A DNA stretch of 64,000 nucleotides from Voacanga thouarsii (Eukaryota > Streptophyta > Magnoliopsida > Gentianales > Apocynaceae): positions 557,501 through 621,500 of the forward strand of contig JANUWF010002121.1 in the NCBI GenBank assembly GCA_026120185.1, given 5' to 3'. Made by a program: the position numbers and the translations under genes. Every line of letters starts with the position of its first letter. Within the stretch, counting starts at the first letter, position 1. Below the pieces are notes generated by a model. The model was not told where the DNA came from, did not search any database, and was given only the letters and a program-made list of their open reading frames with translations. Shown piece after piece: positions 45,158-57,825 of the stretch.

Positions 45158-48100
45158 TGTAATAACCCATATTTTAATCATCAATTGGCCACTACTTGTG
45201 ATAGGATGAGAATTTATAACAATGACCCGAACGAAAGATGATTGGTATAACGAGACGAATATTTTGGTACAATAATATCTTGTCAGGACCAGAATGTAAT
45301 TATTGGATTTGTTCTACCCATACCCTAAATCTTTGGAAGGCTACCATTATTAACAAAATAAGAGTTTGAGGGTACACTGAGAAGAGAAACTAATCAGTGC
45401 AATAAAACGCACGTTGCGATATGAATTATGCTAACCGGGTTATTAGGGGCATTTTTGTCATTTAGACTGCTCCCGCGACTTTGACAACAAATTTAACCAA
45501 AATGAGAAGAAATTGAAGAATTTAAGTATTACCAATGGATTTAATGTAATTTTTGGAGTTGAATGATGAAGAAAAATATATTTCCATTCCGGACCCGATT
45601 TTGGCCAATTCTAAGAAAAAATAGAAATGCGGGTAAAACTTGGACATGTAATGCTATGTGACTGGTGGATAGGGACATGTGTCACATTATGAGAGATTGT
45701 ATGAGATTTCATACAAGATAAAGCTTATCAAATAAGTTTTACAAAATAAATTTAAAAAAAATTAGTGGACAAATGAAATTGCAACACGTGGTGGATAGCC
45801 CACAATTTGTGACCAACAATGGCGATTAAGGAGCAGAAAAACAAACAAATTTCGTGCATAAGGAGTAGGGAAAGAAGAGAGAAAGAAAAGGAAAGAAAAG
45901 ATAGAGAAAAATAGGGAGAAAAAAGAAAAAAGAGAGAGAAAGAAATATGTGTGTGTGTTCTTGGTGTTCTTGGAGCAAAATCAAGCCAAGAGATCCCACA
46001 TACAAGATAAAAGTCAATACTTCAAGAATAAAAGACATAGATCTCATTATGGTGATTATATTGATATGAATTTTAACATGAAAACAAGATTTTCATATCT
46101 TGATTTTGGATCTAAGTTAGGGTTAGTGAACTTTTGTGTATGAACCTTGTATATGCTTATATAAGTGCCAGCTACCTAAGGGTTTTTGAATGATGTTTTG
46201 TGTGAAGAAGAACTGAATAATTATGGCGGCTTAAAGGGTTGCTTTCGGTTGAGGAAATGATGATCAAAGTAGAGTAAAAATAGAATTTACTTGGATGGAA
46301 AAATGGATTATACTATACTTTAATTAGAAAAGATGAATTTGTGTTGAGTAAGTGTGATTCTTGTGAGCTATTGGAATCTATAAATCACAGATTTAAAGAT
46401 TATTCGAAGGAAAATTGAATGAATTAATGGTTCCAAGATATTAAAGACTAAAGAAGAACAAAGGAAAGCCTGAATAGTGGAATTGAGGTAAAACTATTGG
46501 GGCTGTTTTTTCCCTATATTGTTCTATAGGATCCAGAACACTGAAAATGACCAAGACATAAATAAATTTCAGAGTCTTAGAGTCGTTTTGGTATATCATA
46601 GAGTCAAATCGGAGTTGTGGATTGAAAGTTATGTGTAAAAGAAAATCATGTGTCAAGCAGTGAAATTCCAGAAAAATGAGTCCAAAAATAGATGAACTTA
46701 AGGATGATTAATTGTGTGATTTTGGATGAAATAAATGGGAAATTTGTAGTGAATCCCTTATATATGAAGGGATAAAGGACGTGGGAAAAGGAAAGTGAAA
46801 GAATTGAACAAACGACGAAAAAACGACCTGAACGAAAGTTGAACGTTTTCCTTAACTGTCGGCCCTGTCGGCTAAATGTCGGTTGGACATCGGCTAACCG
46901 GTAGCTATTTTTTGGCCAAACACGATTTGACCCACCTGAAAACGATGTTTGGTGTAGGTTTGTCAGTAAATGGCCAACGGAACATTAAAAACGGTGGAAA
47001 CGATGGTTGAATGGTCGTAAATGGAAAGTGTTTAGTTAGGACACGAGGTGAGTTCCTTTCATTTCTAAAACCTTTTGAAAGCTAGCGTGCTTCACTTTTC
47101 CATGAAATGCTATGTTTTATAGCATTTTGGAAATCCCTCAATATGTTTAAGGTTTGTGTGAGCAAGAATTATTTTATGCCATTTTGGGCTCGATTGAACA
47201 TCATAATTGGCTTGGAAACCTTACTGGATGATTAAAGCGTGAATTTTGTGAATTTAGTCCATTTTAGATTAAATATTTGAGATTTTTAGAAAATGGTAAA
47301 TTTTGGAATCAGGTATTCATAAATTGACTGGAATGCCTTTATTGGAACATTTTATGGAAATATGTTTGGAAACTTTAAATTTAATCCTCTTTTGGGATTA
47401 GATTTCTAGATTTCTTGAAATGAGTTACTTTTGGAATCGAGTATTTGGAAAATGATTCAAATGTCCTTATTAGAATGTTTATGAAAACTTTTGGAATCGG
47501 GTATACGGTAAATGACCGAAATACCCTTATTGGAACTTTTGTGAATACTTTTCAAATCGTGTAAGGGTAAAATAACCCGAATACCCTCGAAAACTCTTTT
47601 GGAATCAGGTATGGGTAAAATGACCTGAATACGCTTGGAAATGACTTTTGTGATCGAGTATGGGGAAAATGACCTAGATACTCTTGGAAACATATTTTGA
47701 TGTGTGAACAGAACTCTTTATCCTGTTTCAACGATTTTGAAAATGATCTCTCATAATGAGATTCACTTTTGGAAGACAACATTTTGTTCCCTGAAATTGT
47801 TTTATTAGCCTAGTATTCCAGGGATTCAATTGATTGCTCTGCGGAGCATATGTGAATGATGATCTGTCTTGCGAGTTAGTGGGATCAAATTCTGGAAACT
47901 GTTGTTTTGCCCCAAAAATGTTTTGATTTGAAAATCCTACGGGATCAAATAACCCTTTGGCCTAATCAGTCAGACGGGGTTGGTATTGTTAACATTGAGT
48001 ATTTAGCAAGGACTTTAATCTTTGTCCTAGCCTACGTTAGAGTTAGACGACCTTAGTAACATGACCTAGTTCTAGGAATTGTCTTACTTCGAATAGGGTG

Positions 48101-48867
48101 ACAGGACATTGAGATGAGCCATTCTGGCTAGCCGTTTAGTTTCTGGCAATTGTTGTGTTTGCGGGCGCTTCTTATTTTTGAGTCATTCACAGGATGCCGG
48201 GCAGGGACACTTGGTGCGTTTGACTTCTTGCCGCCTCGATGGTAATTGACGTCAAGATTGGGACCCCTAGCTTATGGTGGCAAGTAAAAGATTGTATAAT
48301 GCGATATACCTGAGCAGAAGTACATTGCGGTGTACCTATTCCGGCGACCCACAATTAAGTACTAGAGGCAACGGCCTTAGTACATTGATACATGATGCTG
48401 AAGGCAAGAACTGCGGGTCTTGCATGTGGATACAGGCCGCCCTTTTGTTGGTGAAGTTCCTGTGATTTGAAAAAATTGGGGCAATGATTTGAAATTGTAA
48501 TACAATTTTCCAAAAATGATTGAGCTCTATATAAACTCTTCATTAAAGAGTTTTGGAATCGTTTCCAGTTATCAAATGATATGCTATTCCACAATATTTT
48601 TATGGACTCTGTCTTTTTGATAACGCACTAGCACATATGGGACTCACTGGATGATTTTTCACTAGAAATTTTAATGTATGGCATTCTTTGTTATATCTGG
48701 GCATGTGACCATTTTTAACACACAAGACTCAGTATTAGTTGTTGTATGGATTTGGACCTTACATACTCTATTGGTTTTTTGTTATAAAGACCCCTTATCT
48801 GGGTAATTGGATGGGGCAACACCGGTGTTGATATTTTTCTGTTGTTACCTTTAGTAGAGGTGTTACA
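45158..48867 (+). mobile_element. B-family 3' LTR, complete
   Basis: 3,710 bp, TGTAATAACCCATATTTTAA to GTGTTACA. It is the best reference copy of a B LTR in the window. It has a shorter CGTCGGC array (46855-46915), a nearly lost (GT)n tract, and the splice-donor-like motif changed to CAAGATAA (46002-46009). The flanking CTCAA (48868-48872) leads back into the A LTR. Confidence 0.85.
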
Positions 48868-51245
48868 CTCAAGGTGTTAAAGGCTAAATGACATCAAAGG
48901 ATAGTATGAATAGTAAAATTGAAGCAAAACTATTGGAGCAGTTTTTGCCCTGTATTATGTCAAAAGAACTAGTACTCAGAAAATATCTTCTGCAAAATTA
49001 AAGTAGAAAGTCTTACGGTCATTTTGGTATATCATAAAGCCAAATCGGAGTTGCGGATTGGAAGTTATGTGCGGAAAAAAAATCATGTGTCAAAGCAGTA
49101 AAATTTCAGGATTTTGCTTGGGAAGTGAATGAACTTAAGGAAAAATAATTGTGTGATTTTGGATGAAATGAATGAGAAATATGGAGTAAATCCCTTGAGC
49201 ATGAAGGGAGGAAGGATATGGAAAAAAGAAAATGGAAGAATTGAACAAATGATGAAAAAACAACGAGAACAAAAGTTGAACGTTTTCCCTAACTATCAGC
49301 TAACCGTCAGCTACTTTTCGACCAAACACAATTTAACCTAAAAATTATGTTTGGTGTAGGTTTATCAGTAAATGGCCAATGGTACGTTGGAAAAGGTGGA
49401 AACGGTGGTCAAACGGCCGTGAACGGGAAAAGTTAATTAGGAGGCGAGGTATGTCCTTTTGATTTCTAAAACTTTTTGAAAACAAGCGTGCTTTACTTTT
49501 CCATGAAATCTTATGTTTTATACTATTTTGGAAATCCCTGAATATATTTAAGGTTTTTCTAAGCAAGAATTATTCTTATGCCACTTTGGGCTCGAATAAA
49601 CTTCATATTTGACTCGGAAACCTTAATGGATGATCAAAGCATGAATTTGTGAAATTAGTCCTTTTTGGATTAAAAACTTGGCATTTTCAAAAAATGGTAA
49701 ATTTTGGAATCAAGTATTCATAATTGACTGGAATGCCCTTATTGGAACATTTTATGGAAACATGTTTAGAAACTTTGAATTTAATCCTCTTTTCGGATTA
49801 GAATTCTAGATTTCTTGAAATGAGTTCCTTTTGGAATTAGGCATTTGGAAAATAATCTAAATGTCCTTATTGGAATGTTTTGTAGAAACCATTGGAATCG
49901 GGTATTCGTAAAATGACCAAAATATTCTAGTTGGAACTTTTATAAACACTTTTCAAATCAGGTAAGGGTAAAATGACACGAATACCCTTGGAAATGAATT
50001 TTGTGATCGAGTACTAAAACGATCATATGCTTTTCAGATATAGTTAATGCTTTCCTAATATATTATGAGATAAACATTACACTTGAATTAGAAAGCATTA
50101 CCAAGTACTCGATTTCTTGAATATCTTGAATATGAAATATCTCGTGTGATCTTTTCAATTTCCAAATCCCAATTTTAACAAAGTGTTTTTCCAAATATGG
50201 AAAATGGTTTTCTGATGTGCTCAAGTGCGAGCCTTTTATATGGGTTTGGAAACACGATGAACTATATGAATCATGAATTCCTGATTTCTTAAACTTATCA
50301 ATCCTTAAATCCAATACATGACTAACTTAAATACTTGACATATGCACTAACTTGAATACTTGGCGTAAGCACTAAAATGAATACTTGGTGTATGCACTAA
50401 CTTGAATACTTGGTATAAGCACTAATTTGAATACTTGGCGTAAGCACTAACTTGAATACTTGACATATGCATTAACTTGAATACTTAGCATAAGCACTAA
50501 CTTGAATTCTTGGTGTTATCACCAACTTGAATACTTGGTGTTAGCACTAACTCAAATACTTGGTGAAAGCACTAACTTGAATACTTGGCATATACACTAA
50601 CTTGAATAATTGGCATAAGCACTAACTTAATTCTAGGTAGTACGTTGCGGTGTACTTACCCTTCCGGTGACGCACGGTTGAGTTTTATAGGCTGCGGTCT
50701 AAGCAAAATAATACGTGGTGCCAAAGGCGAAGCATTGTGAGCTTTGCATACAGGCAAACTTTCTATTGGAAAAAGTGCCTATAATTTGGAAATCGGGGCA
50801 ATAGTTTGAAATTGACATACAGTTTTCCAAAAATGATTGAGTTCTGAATAAGCTCTTCTTAGAGAGTTTAAAAATTGCTTCCAGTAGGAAAATGATATGC
50901 TTTTCCACAAAGATTTTATGTGTCTGGATTCTTTCATAAAACACTAGCACACACGGGACTCATTGAGCATTAGCTCACACGTGTGTTATCTTTTTTGAAA
51001 AATTCAGAATTAGAGGTGCAGAGAAAACGCGATCAACTCCTAGAGGCTAATGTTATATCTTGGTTCTGTTATACCCATGAGTGTATGTATCAGAAACCAA
51101 ATTCTTGTACTTTTCTATTTTGGAAAAAAAAATTTGCTACCTTTTGAGTGAAATTTCTTATAAAGACCCCTTATTTGAGCAATCAGACGAGGCGACATCC
51201 TATAAAGTTATAGCCCACTACATGATGGAAATATGGGGTGTTATA
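48868..51245 (+). mobile_element. A-family LTR (array unit 1), right part
   Basis: Continues the A LTR interrupted at 8292: GGTGTTAAAGGCTAAA aligns with the uninterrupted copy at 21093. Ends GGGGTGTTATA at 51245, followed by a degenerate primer site AGTATTAGAG. Together with 6795-8292 this gives an LTR of about 3.9 kb. Contains the minisatellite at 50315-50635. Confidence 0.75.
50315..50635 (+). repeat. 25-bp minisatellite, about 13 units
   Basis: CTTGAATACTTGGCGTAAGC followed by ACTAA repeats with 25-base spacing (for example at 50351, 50376 and 50401). Units vary mostly in the GGCGTAAGC portion (TGTATGC, CATATGC, TGTTATC). Confidence 0.9.
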
Positions 51246-51965
51246 AATAGTATTAGAGAATAGCGAAAATCATAATAGAGCTTCTGATGAAATATAGTTA
51301 AGCCTGTAACGGGACATTGGGGAGTCCATCATTTTATAAGTAAATATGAATTTATAGAGATAGTATTTAGATATTGGAGTAGATATGACATGTGACTTCG
51401 AGATGTAATTTATTCTGATGAGCTAGAAGAAGAGTGATTCGTGACAAATCCAACATCTCTGAAAAGGTCTATAACCTTATATAGGAATTATTTACTAATT
51501 CTAAACATTCTATTTTGGGACCAGTAATTGAGATGAAGAATAAAGGAGATTGAACACTTAAAGGCCTGTGCGTATAGTGCGGTATGAATTGTGTGAATAA
51601 GAATATACACATTTGTATAGTGTTTCAGTATTATATTTGAGTGCTAAAAGTCTTGGTTTTTCGTAATGTGTGAAAGGATATGATTATATCAATACTAATG
51701 TACCCGAAGTCATCAGACATTTGAAGTTAAACGTGCTTAGGTTAGAGAAATTCTGGGATGGGTAACCCATGGGAAGCACCGATGAAAGTTGATAGGAAGT
51801 GATTTATGGCTATTTAAGGAAACAAAAATATTATCTATATGCAAAATGATATAAATACTGGAGGTTTAATTATAGATCATGCAAGAATGATGTATGTGAA
51901 GGTGTGTTTTTAGGTTGAAAGAATATGAGAATTTCCCAAGACATCATGTTTATATGTGCTAAATA

Positions 51966-52001
<36 letters not shown>

Positions 52002-52198
52002 CTACTCTTACGAATAGGAAGTATTGAGATATATACATTTGCTTGGTGTCTCATGTAGCAGACTTAAAGAAAATAACGGAATATGTTCAATGCACCTACC
52101 GTCACAAGGGCAAACACACAAACGAGCAACATTGAAAGAGAGTTAGAACATGTTATCATTGCAGGAAAATGGGACATACTTTGGCTAGTTGTCCATAT
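51246..52198 (+). mobile_element. A-family internal region with intact CCHC knuckle (array unit)
   Basis: Collinear with the first part of 54639-55809. It ends shortly after CYHCRKMGHTLASC (52151-52192), an intact CX2CX4HX4C Gag zinc knuckle. At about 52199 the sequence jumps into the middle of an A LTR, so the polypurine tract and the first roughly 1.5 kb of the next LTR have been deleted. A (TA)n run lies at 51968-51999. No pol is present. Confidence 0.75.
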
Positions 52199-54638
52199 AT
52201 TGGAGCAAAACTATGGGAGCTGTTTTTTCCCTGTATTGTGTCACGGGAACTTGTAATCAGAAAAAGGCTTACATATATTTAAATTTGAGAGTCCTATGGT
52301 CATTTTTGTATATCACAGAGCTGAATTGGAGTTGTGGATTGCAAATTATGTGCGAAACAAAATTGTGTGTCAAAGCAGTAAAATTTCAGGATTTCACTTG
52401 GGAAGTGAATGAACTTAAGGAAGAATAATGGTGTGATTTTGGAAGAAATGAATGAGAAATATGGAGTGAATCCCTTGTGCATGAAGGGAGGAAGGATATG
52501 GAAAAATGACAATAAAATAATTGAATAAACTACAAAAAAATGATGTGAACGAAAGTTGATTGTTTCCCTTAACCGTCGGCTAACCGTCGGCCCAGTCAGC
52601 TAAACGTCAATTGGATGTCAATAAACCATCGGCCACGTTGGCGGGATGTCGGCTACTTTTTGAGCAGACATGATTTAACCTAAAAATGATGTTTGGTGTA
52701 GGTTTATCAGTAAACAACCAACAGTACGTCAAAAACGATGGAAACGGTGGTCGAACGGCCGTGAACGGGAAAAGTTAATTAGGACACGAGGTGAGTCCCT
52801 TTGATTTCTAAAACCTTTTGAAAGCTAGTGTGCTTTACTTTTCCATGAAATGCTACGTTTTATACCATTTTGGAAATCTCTGAATATATTTAAGGTTTTT
52901 CTAAGCAAGAATTATTCTTATTTCACTTTGGGCTCGAAAGAACTTCATATTTAGTTTGAAAACCTTAAGGGATAATCAAAGTATGAATTTGTGAAATTCG
53001 TCCTTTTTGGATTAAAAAATTAGAATTTTTGGGAAATGGTAAGTTTTGGAATTGGATATTCATGAATTGACCGGAATGCCCTTTTGGAACATTTTATGGA
53101 AACATGTTTAAAAACATTGAATTCAATCCACTTTTCGGATTAGAATTTTGGATTTCTAGAAATGAGTAAGTTTCGAAATCGAGTATTTGGAAAATGATCC
53201 AAATGTCCTTATTGGAATGTTTTGTGAAAACTTTTGGAATTGGGTATTTGGTAAATGACCAAAATATCCTTGTTGGAACTTTTATAAACAGTTTTCAAAT
53301 CGGGTAAGGGTAAAATGACCCGAATACCCTCATAAAGACTTTTGGAATCGGGTATGGGTAAAATGACCCGAATGCCCTTGAAAATGATTTTTGTGATCGA
53401 GTACTGAAATGATCATATGCTTTTCTGATATAGTTAATGCTTTCCTAATATATTATGAGATAAACATTACACTTGATTTTGAAAGCATTACCAAATACTC
53501 TATTTCTTCGATATCTTGAATATGAAATATCTCGTGTGATCATTTCAATTTCCAAATCCTGATTTTGGCAAAGTGTTTTTTCTAATATGGAAAATGGTTT
53601 AATGATGTGCTCAAGTGCAAGCCTTCTATATAGATTTGGAACCACGATGAACAATATGAATCCTGAATTCTTGATTTCTTGAACTTGTCAATCCCTGAAT
53701 CCGATACATGTCTAACTTGAATACTTGGCGTAAGCACTAAATTGAATACTCGGCGTAAGAACAAACTTGAATACTCGGCGTATACACTAACTTGAATACT
53801 TAGTGTAAGCACTAACTTGAATACTTGGCATTTGCACTAACTTGAATATGTGGTGTAAGCACAAACTTGAATACTTGGCATAAGCACTAAATTGAATACT
53901 TGGCGTATGTACTAACTTGAATACTTAACGTAAGCAATAACTTGAATACATTGTGTATGCATTAACTTGAATACCTGGTGTGTACACTAACTCGAATACC
54001 TAATGTAAGCACTAACTTGATTCTCGGTAGTATGCTGCGGTGTACTTAACCTTCCAGAGATGCACAGTTGAGTGTTATAGGCTATGGTCTAAGCATAATG
54101 ATACGTGGCACTGAAGGTAAAGCCTTGTGAGGTTTACATAAAGGCCGACCTTCTATTGGAAAAAATTTCTATGATTTAGAAATCAGGGCAATGGTTTGAA
54201 ATTAAAATACAGTTTTTCAAAAATGATTGAGTTTTTAATAAACTATTCTTTAAAGAGTTTAAGAATTACTTCCAGTAGGAAAATGATATGTTTTTCCACA
54301 AAGGTTTTATGTGTCTTGATTCATTCATAAAACAGTAGCCCACACGGGACTCACTGCCCGTTACACTCACACGTGTGTTATCTCTTTTGAAAAGTTCAGG
54401 ATCAGAGGCACAGCAAAAGAGCGGTGGACTCCCAGAGGCTCATGCTATATCTTAGACCTATTATACCTGCGAGTGAATGTATCAGCAGCCAAATTCTTGT
54501 ACTTTTCCATGTTAGAAAAAAAAATTTCCACTGCCTTTTGAGGAAAGTTTGTTATAATGACCCCTTGTCGAGCAATCAGACGGGGTGACATCCTACAAAG
54601 TTATAGCCCACTGCGTTATAGAAATATGGGGTGTTGCA
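52199..54638 (+). mobile_element. A-family LTR (array unit 2), 5'-truncated
   Basis: Starts inside the A LTR (GCAAAACTATGGGAGCTG aligns with 21147) and ends GGGGTGTTGCA at 54638, followed by a primer site. Includes a CGTCGGC array (52570-52665) and the minisatellite (53705-54020). Confidence 0.75.
53705..54020 (+). repeat. 25-bp minisatellite, about 12-13 units
   Basis: Same unit and LTR position as 50315-50635. Confidence 0.9.
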
Positions 54639-55809
54639 AATGGTATCAGTGTATAGTAGAAATCATAATAGAGCTTCAGACAAAATATAGCTGAGCCTCT
54701 AAGGGGACATTGGGGAGTCCATCATTGTATGAGTAAACATGAATTTATAAAGATAGTGTTTGGATATTGGAGTAGATATGACATGTGGCTTCGAGGTGTA
54801 ATTTATTCTAATAAGCCCGAAGAAGAGTGATTGGAGACAAATCCAATATCTCTAAAAAGGTCTATGACCCTGAATTCAGACATTAGTAAAGGGATAGAGG
54901 TCAGTGAGACCATATATAGGAATTATTTACTAATTCTAAACATTCTATTTTGTGATTAGTAATAGTGAGATGAGGAATCATGGAGGTTAAACACTTAAAG
55001 GCCCTATGTGTATAGTGCAATATGAATTGTGTGAATAAGAATATGCATACTTGTATAGTGTTTTAGTATTATAATTGAGTGCTAAAATTCCTAGTTTATC
55101 ATATTGTGTGAAAGGATATGATTATATCAATACTAATGTACCAGGAATCATCAGACATTTGAAGTTAAACGTGCTTGGATTAGAGAAATTCTATGACGGG
55201 TAACCCTTGGAAAGTACCCATGAAAGTTGATAGGAAGTGATTTATTGCTGTTTATGGAAACGAATATATGATCTATATGTAAAATAATACAAATACTGGA
55301 TATTTAATTATAGATCATACGAGAATGATATATAAGAATATATGTTTTTTGGTTGAAAGAATATGAGAATTTCTGAAGATATCATGTTTATATGTGGTAA
55401 CTAGATTTTTTTTTTTTCTATTCATATGAATGGGAAGTATTGAGATGTACACATTTGCTTGGTGTCTCTTGAAGTAGACTTAAAGAAAAGAATGTAATAA
55501 GTTCGATGCACGTACTTTCACAAGGGCAGACACACTTTTGAGTAGTATTGGAAGAGACTAAGACCATGTTATCAATACAGGAAAATGGGACATACTTTAG
55601 CCAGTTGTCAATATACTAAGAAACAAGAAGATAGGCCCTTTGCTCGCGAAGAATTTAAATCTAGAGAGTCAGGGGGAAACAAAGGACCCATCAAGATTCA
55701 TGTAGAGTAATGAAGGAGCAAATAGCAGAATAAACCAGAAATAAACATTTGATGGAATTAAGGCAAATATAAATTTCGAGGATGAAATTTTTTTGTAAGG
55801 AGGGGAGAA
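54639..55809 (+). mobile_element. A-family internal region, complete but gag-only
   Basis: This 1.17 kb stretch runs from primer site to polypurine tract (AAGGAGGGGAGAA) and is the only complete A internal region. It has a zinc-knuckle remnant CYQYRKMGHTLASC (55567-55608; second Cys lost) and stops elsewhere. There is no protease, RT or integrase. I infer a non-autonomous element that would need proteins from an autonomous relative such as B. Confidence 0.75.
54641..54650 (+). promoter_or_regulatory. Primer binding site of A (tRNA-Met type)
   Basis: TGGTATCAGT two bases after the LTR end; only the first nine or so bases match initiator tRNA-Met, so it is partly degenerate. Confidence 0.75.
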
Positions 55810-57107
55810 TGTAATACCCCTAATTTTACCTTTGATAGGCTACTACTAATAATTGGATGAGAATTTATATCAATGGCCAGAACAAAAGATGATCGGTGTA
55901 ATTAAACGAATATTTTGGTATAATAATATTTTATCGGGACCTGGATGTAATTATTGGATTTGTTCTACTCGTACCATAAATCTTCAAAAAGCTACTATTG
56001 TCAATAACATAAGTATTTGAGGGTACACTAAGAAGGGAAATTTATTAGTGCGATGAGACGCACGTTTGGTGTGAATTATGATATTCGGGTTATCGAGGGC
56101 ATTTTTGTCATTTTGACTACGCCCACAACTCTGACCAGGAATTTGGCCAAACAAGAATTAATTGAACGATTTAAGTTTTACCATTGGATTCAGTGGAATT
56201 TTTGGAGTTGAATAGTGAAATAAAATATTTTATTATTTTGGATCCAATTTTAGTCATTTTTGAGAAAAAATTAGAAAATGCAGTAAAAATTTGAACATGT
56301 GGCATTTTGTGAATGGTAGCCTTGGTCATGTGTCAACTTATGAGAGGTTGAATGAATAATTCATGCAAGATGCATGAAATTAAAGAATTACAAAATAAAT
56401 AAAGGAATTATGTGTATTTTTTATGTCTGGAACACATCATTGGTGGGCCATTTAATTAAGGTCTTGTGCAATATGATTCGCCTATACCTGGACTATGAGA
56501 AGGTTGTTGAATGGTTGAAAATTAGCCAAAAAAATTGGCAGCTTCAATACAGAAAAGAAGAGAAATTTTTGAGAAAGGAAATTAAGTGGTTGGTGTGTAA
56601 GTTTTTATTGGAACAAACCTTTCTTTTAACCACCATATACTTAATTGAATTAAAATTTTCTTGGCCAAAAATCTGATGCGAATGGTAGTGGGAAAGCTGT
56701 TTATAGCTAGAAAAATTCGGCAGCCTCAAGGGGAGAGAAATAAAGGAAAAGAAATCAAAAGAAAATTCCAAAAAGAAAGAAAAAGGTAGCTAGTGCATGT
56801 TTTTGGTGTAGTGTGTGAGTTCTTGAGAGGTTCTTGGAACAAATCACACTAAAGAGCTCTAAATACAAGGTAAAACCCTACCTTGATTGAATTAAAGTCA
56901 TTGTTGGTTGAATGGTGATCATTATGATATCAATTTTAACATGAAAACATGATTTTCATGACTTGATTTTGGATTAAAAGCTAGGGTTTATAAACTTCAT
57001 TGATGAACTTTTTATGTGTCTAGTTGTGTTGGTTGCCTAGAAGACTTTTGGATATTGTTTTGTGTGAGGAAGAACTGAATGTTCTTGGTAGTTTGAAGGA
57101 TTTCTTT
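55810..57107 (+). mobile_element. A-family LTR (array unit 3), left part
   Basis: Begins TGTAATACCCCTAATTTTACC right after the polypurine tract; AAGGTAA at 56867-56873. Interrupted at 57107 by solo LTR D and resumes at 61841. Confidence 0.8.
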
Positions 57108-57709
57108 TGTAACACCCCGTTACCTAAGCCCGCCAGGGCCGAGGATGTCGCCCCATCCAAAGGACAAGGGGTCTTTATAACTAGGTCACCCAAATAAAGT
57201 AACGGATTAAAATAATACTTTAATTTAAAAATTTATTATATCCTAAGAATAAATCCATGAATTCCCAAACACAAATCCATAAATAAAAATTATCCACTCT
57301 CAACTCCCCAAAGCAATACATAAGAATAAATGACAGCATTCTCTTCCAAAGCAGATAACACTAGCTACTCATCCCCACAGCAGGATCGACCTGAAATCAT
57401 GGTAAAAAGAGTGATGAGACAAAAATCTCAGTAAGCCCCGTGTGTGAGTTGGGCTAAAAAGACAAAACATTTTTCATGATGCATGTACTAGCAGTATGTC
57501 AAAAGCTTGTCATGCCTTCTTTACAAATTTAACTCTCACTTCTTGGAAGATAGTAGTGAGAAGTCATGAAGCAAAATGCTCTTAAAATATTCTGTTTGGA
57601 AAGATATGAATAATTAAAAGATTTTGAGCTTTGGATAAAATTCCAATGACACTTTAGAACAGTTCCACGAAAATAACTCATCAATTAAAGAAACTAAGTT
57701 AATCTGACA

Positions 57710-57825
57710 GGGCACAGCGGTGGCTCTCACACCAGGTGAATCACTTGACCCCCAACACCTGGTGAAAGGGCACAGAGGTGGCTCTTACTTCTGTGAAGCA
57801 CTTGACCCCCAACACCTGGTAGGTG
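57710..57825 (-). repeat. 58-bp tandem duplication in D
   Basis: GGGCACAG...CACTTGACCCCCAACACCTGG occurs twice at 58-base spacing (57710 and 57768). C and E have shorter CAAAGTGTGG repeats in the matching LTR region. Confidence 0.9.

Noticed and set aside
50315..50635. Regular 25-bp repeats suggesting a CRISPR array
   Set aside because: Units are directly tandem with no unique spacers, diverged, and embedded in plant LTRs.
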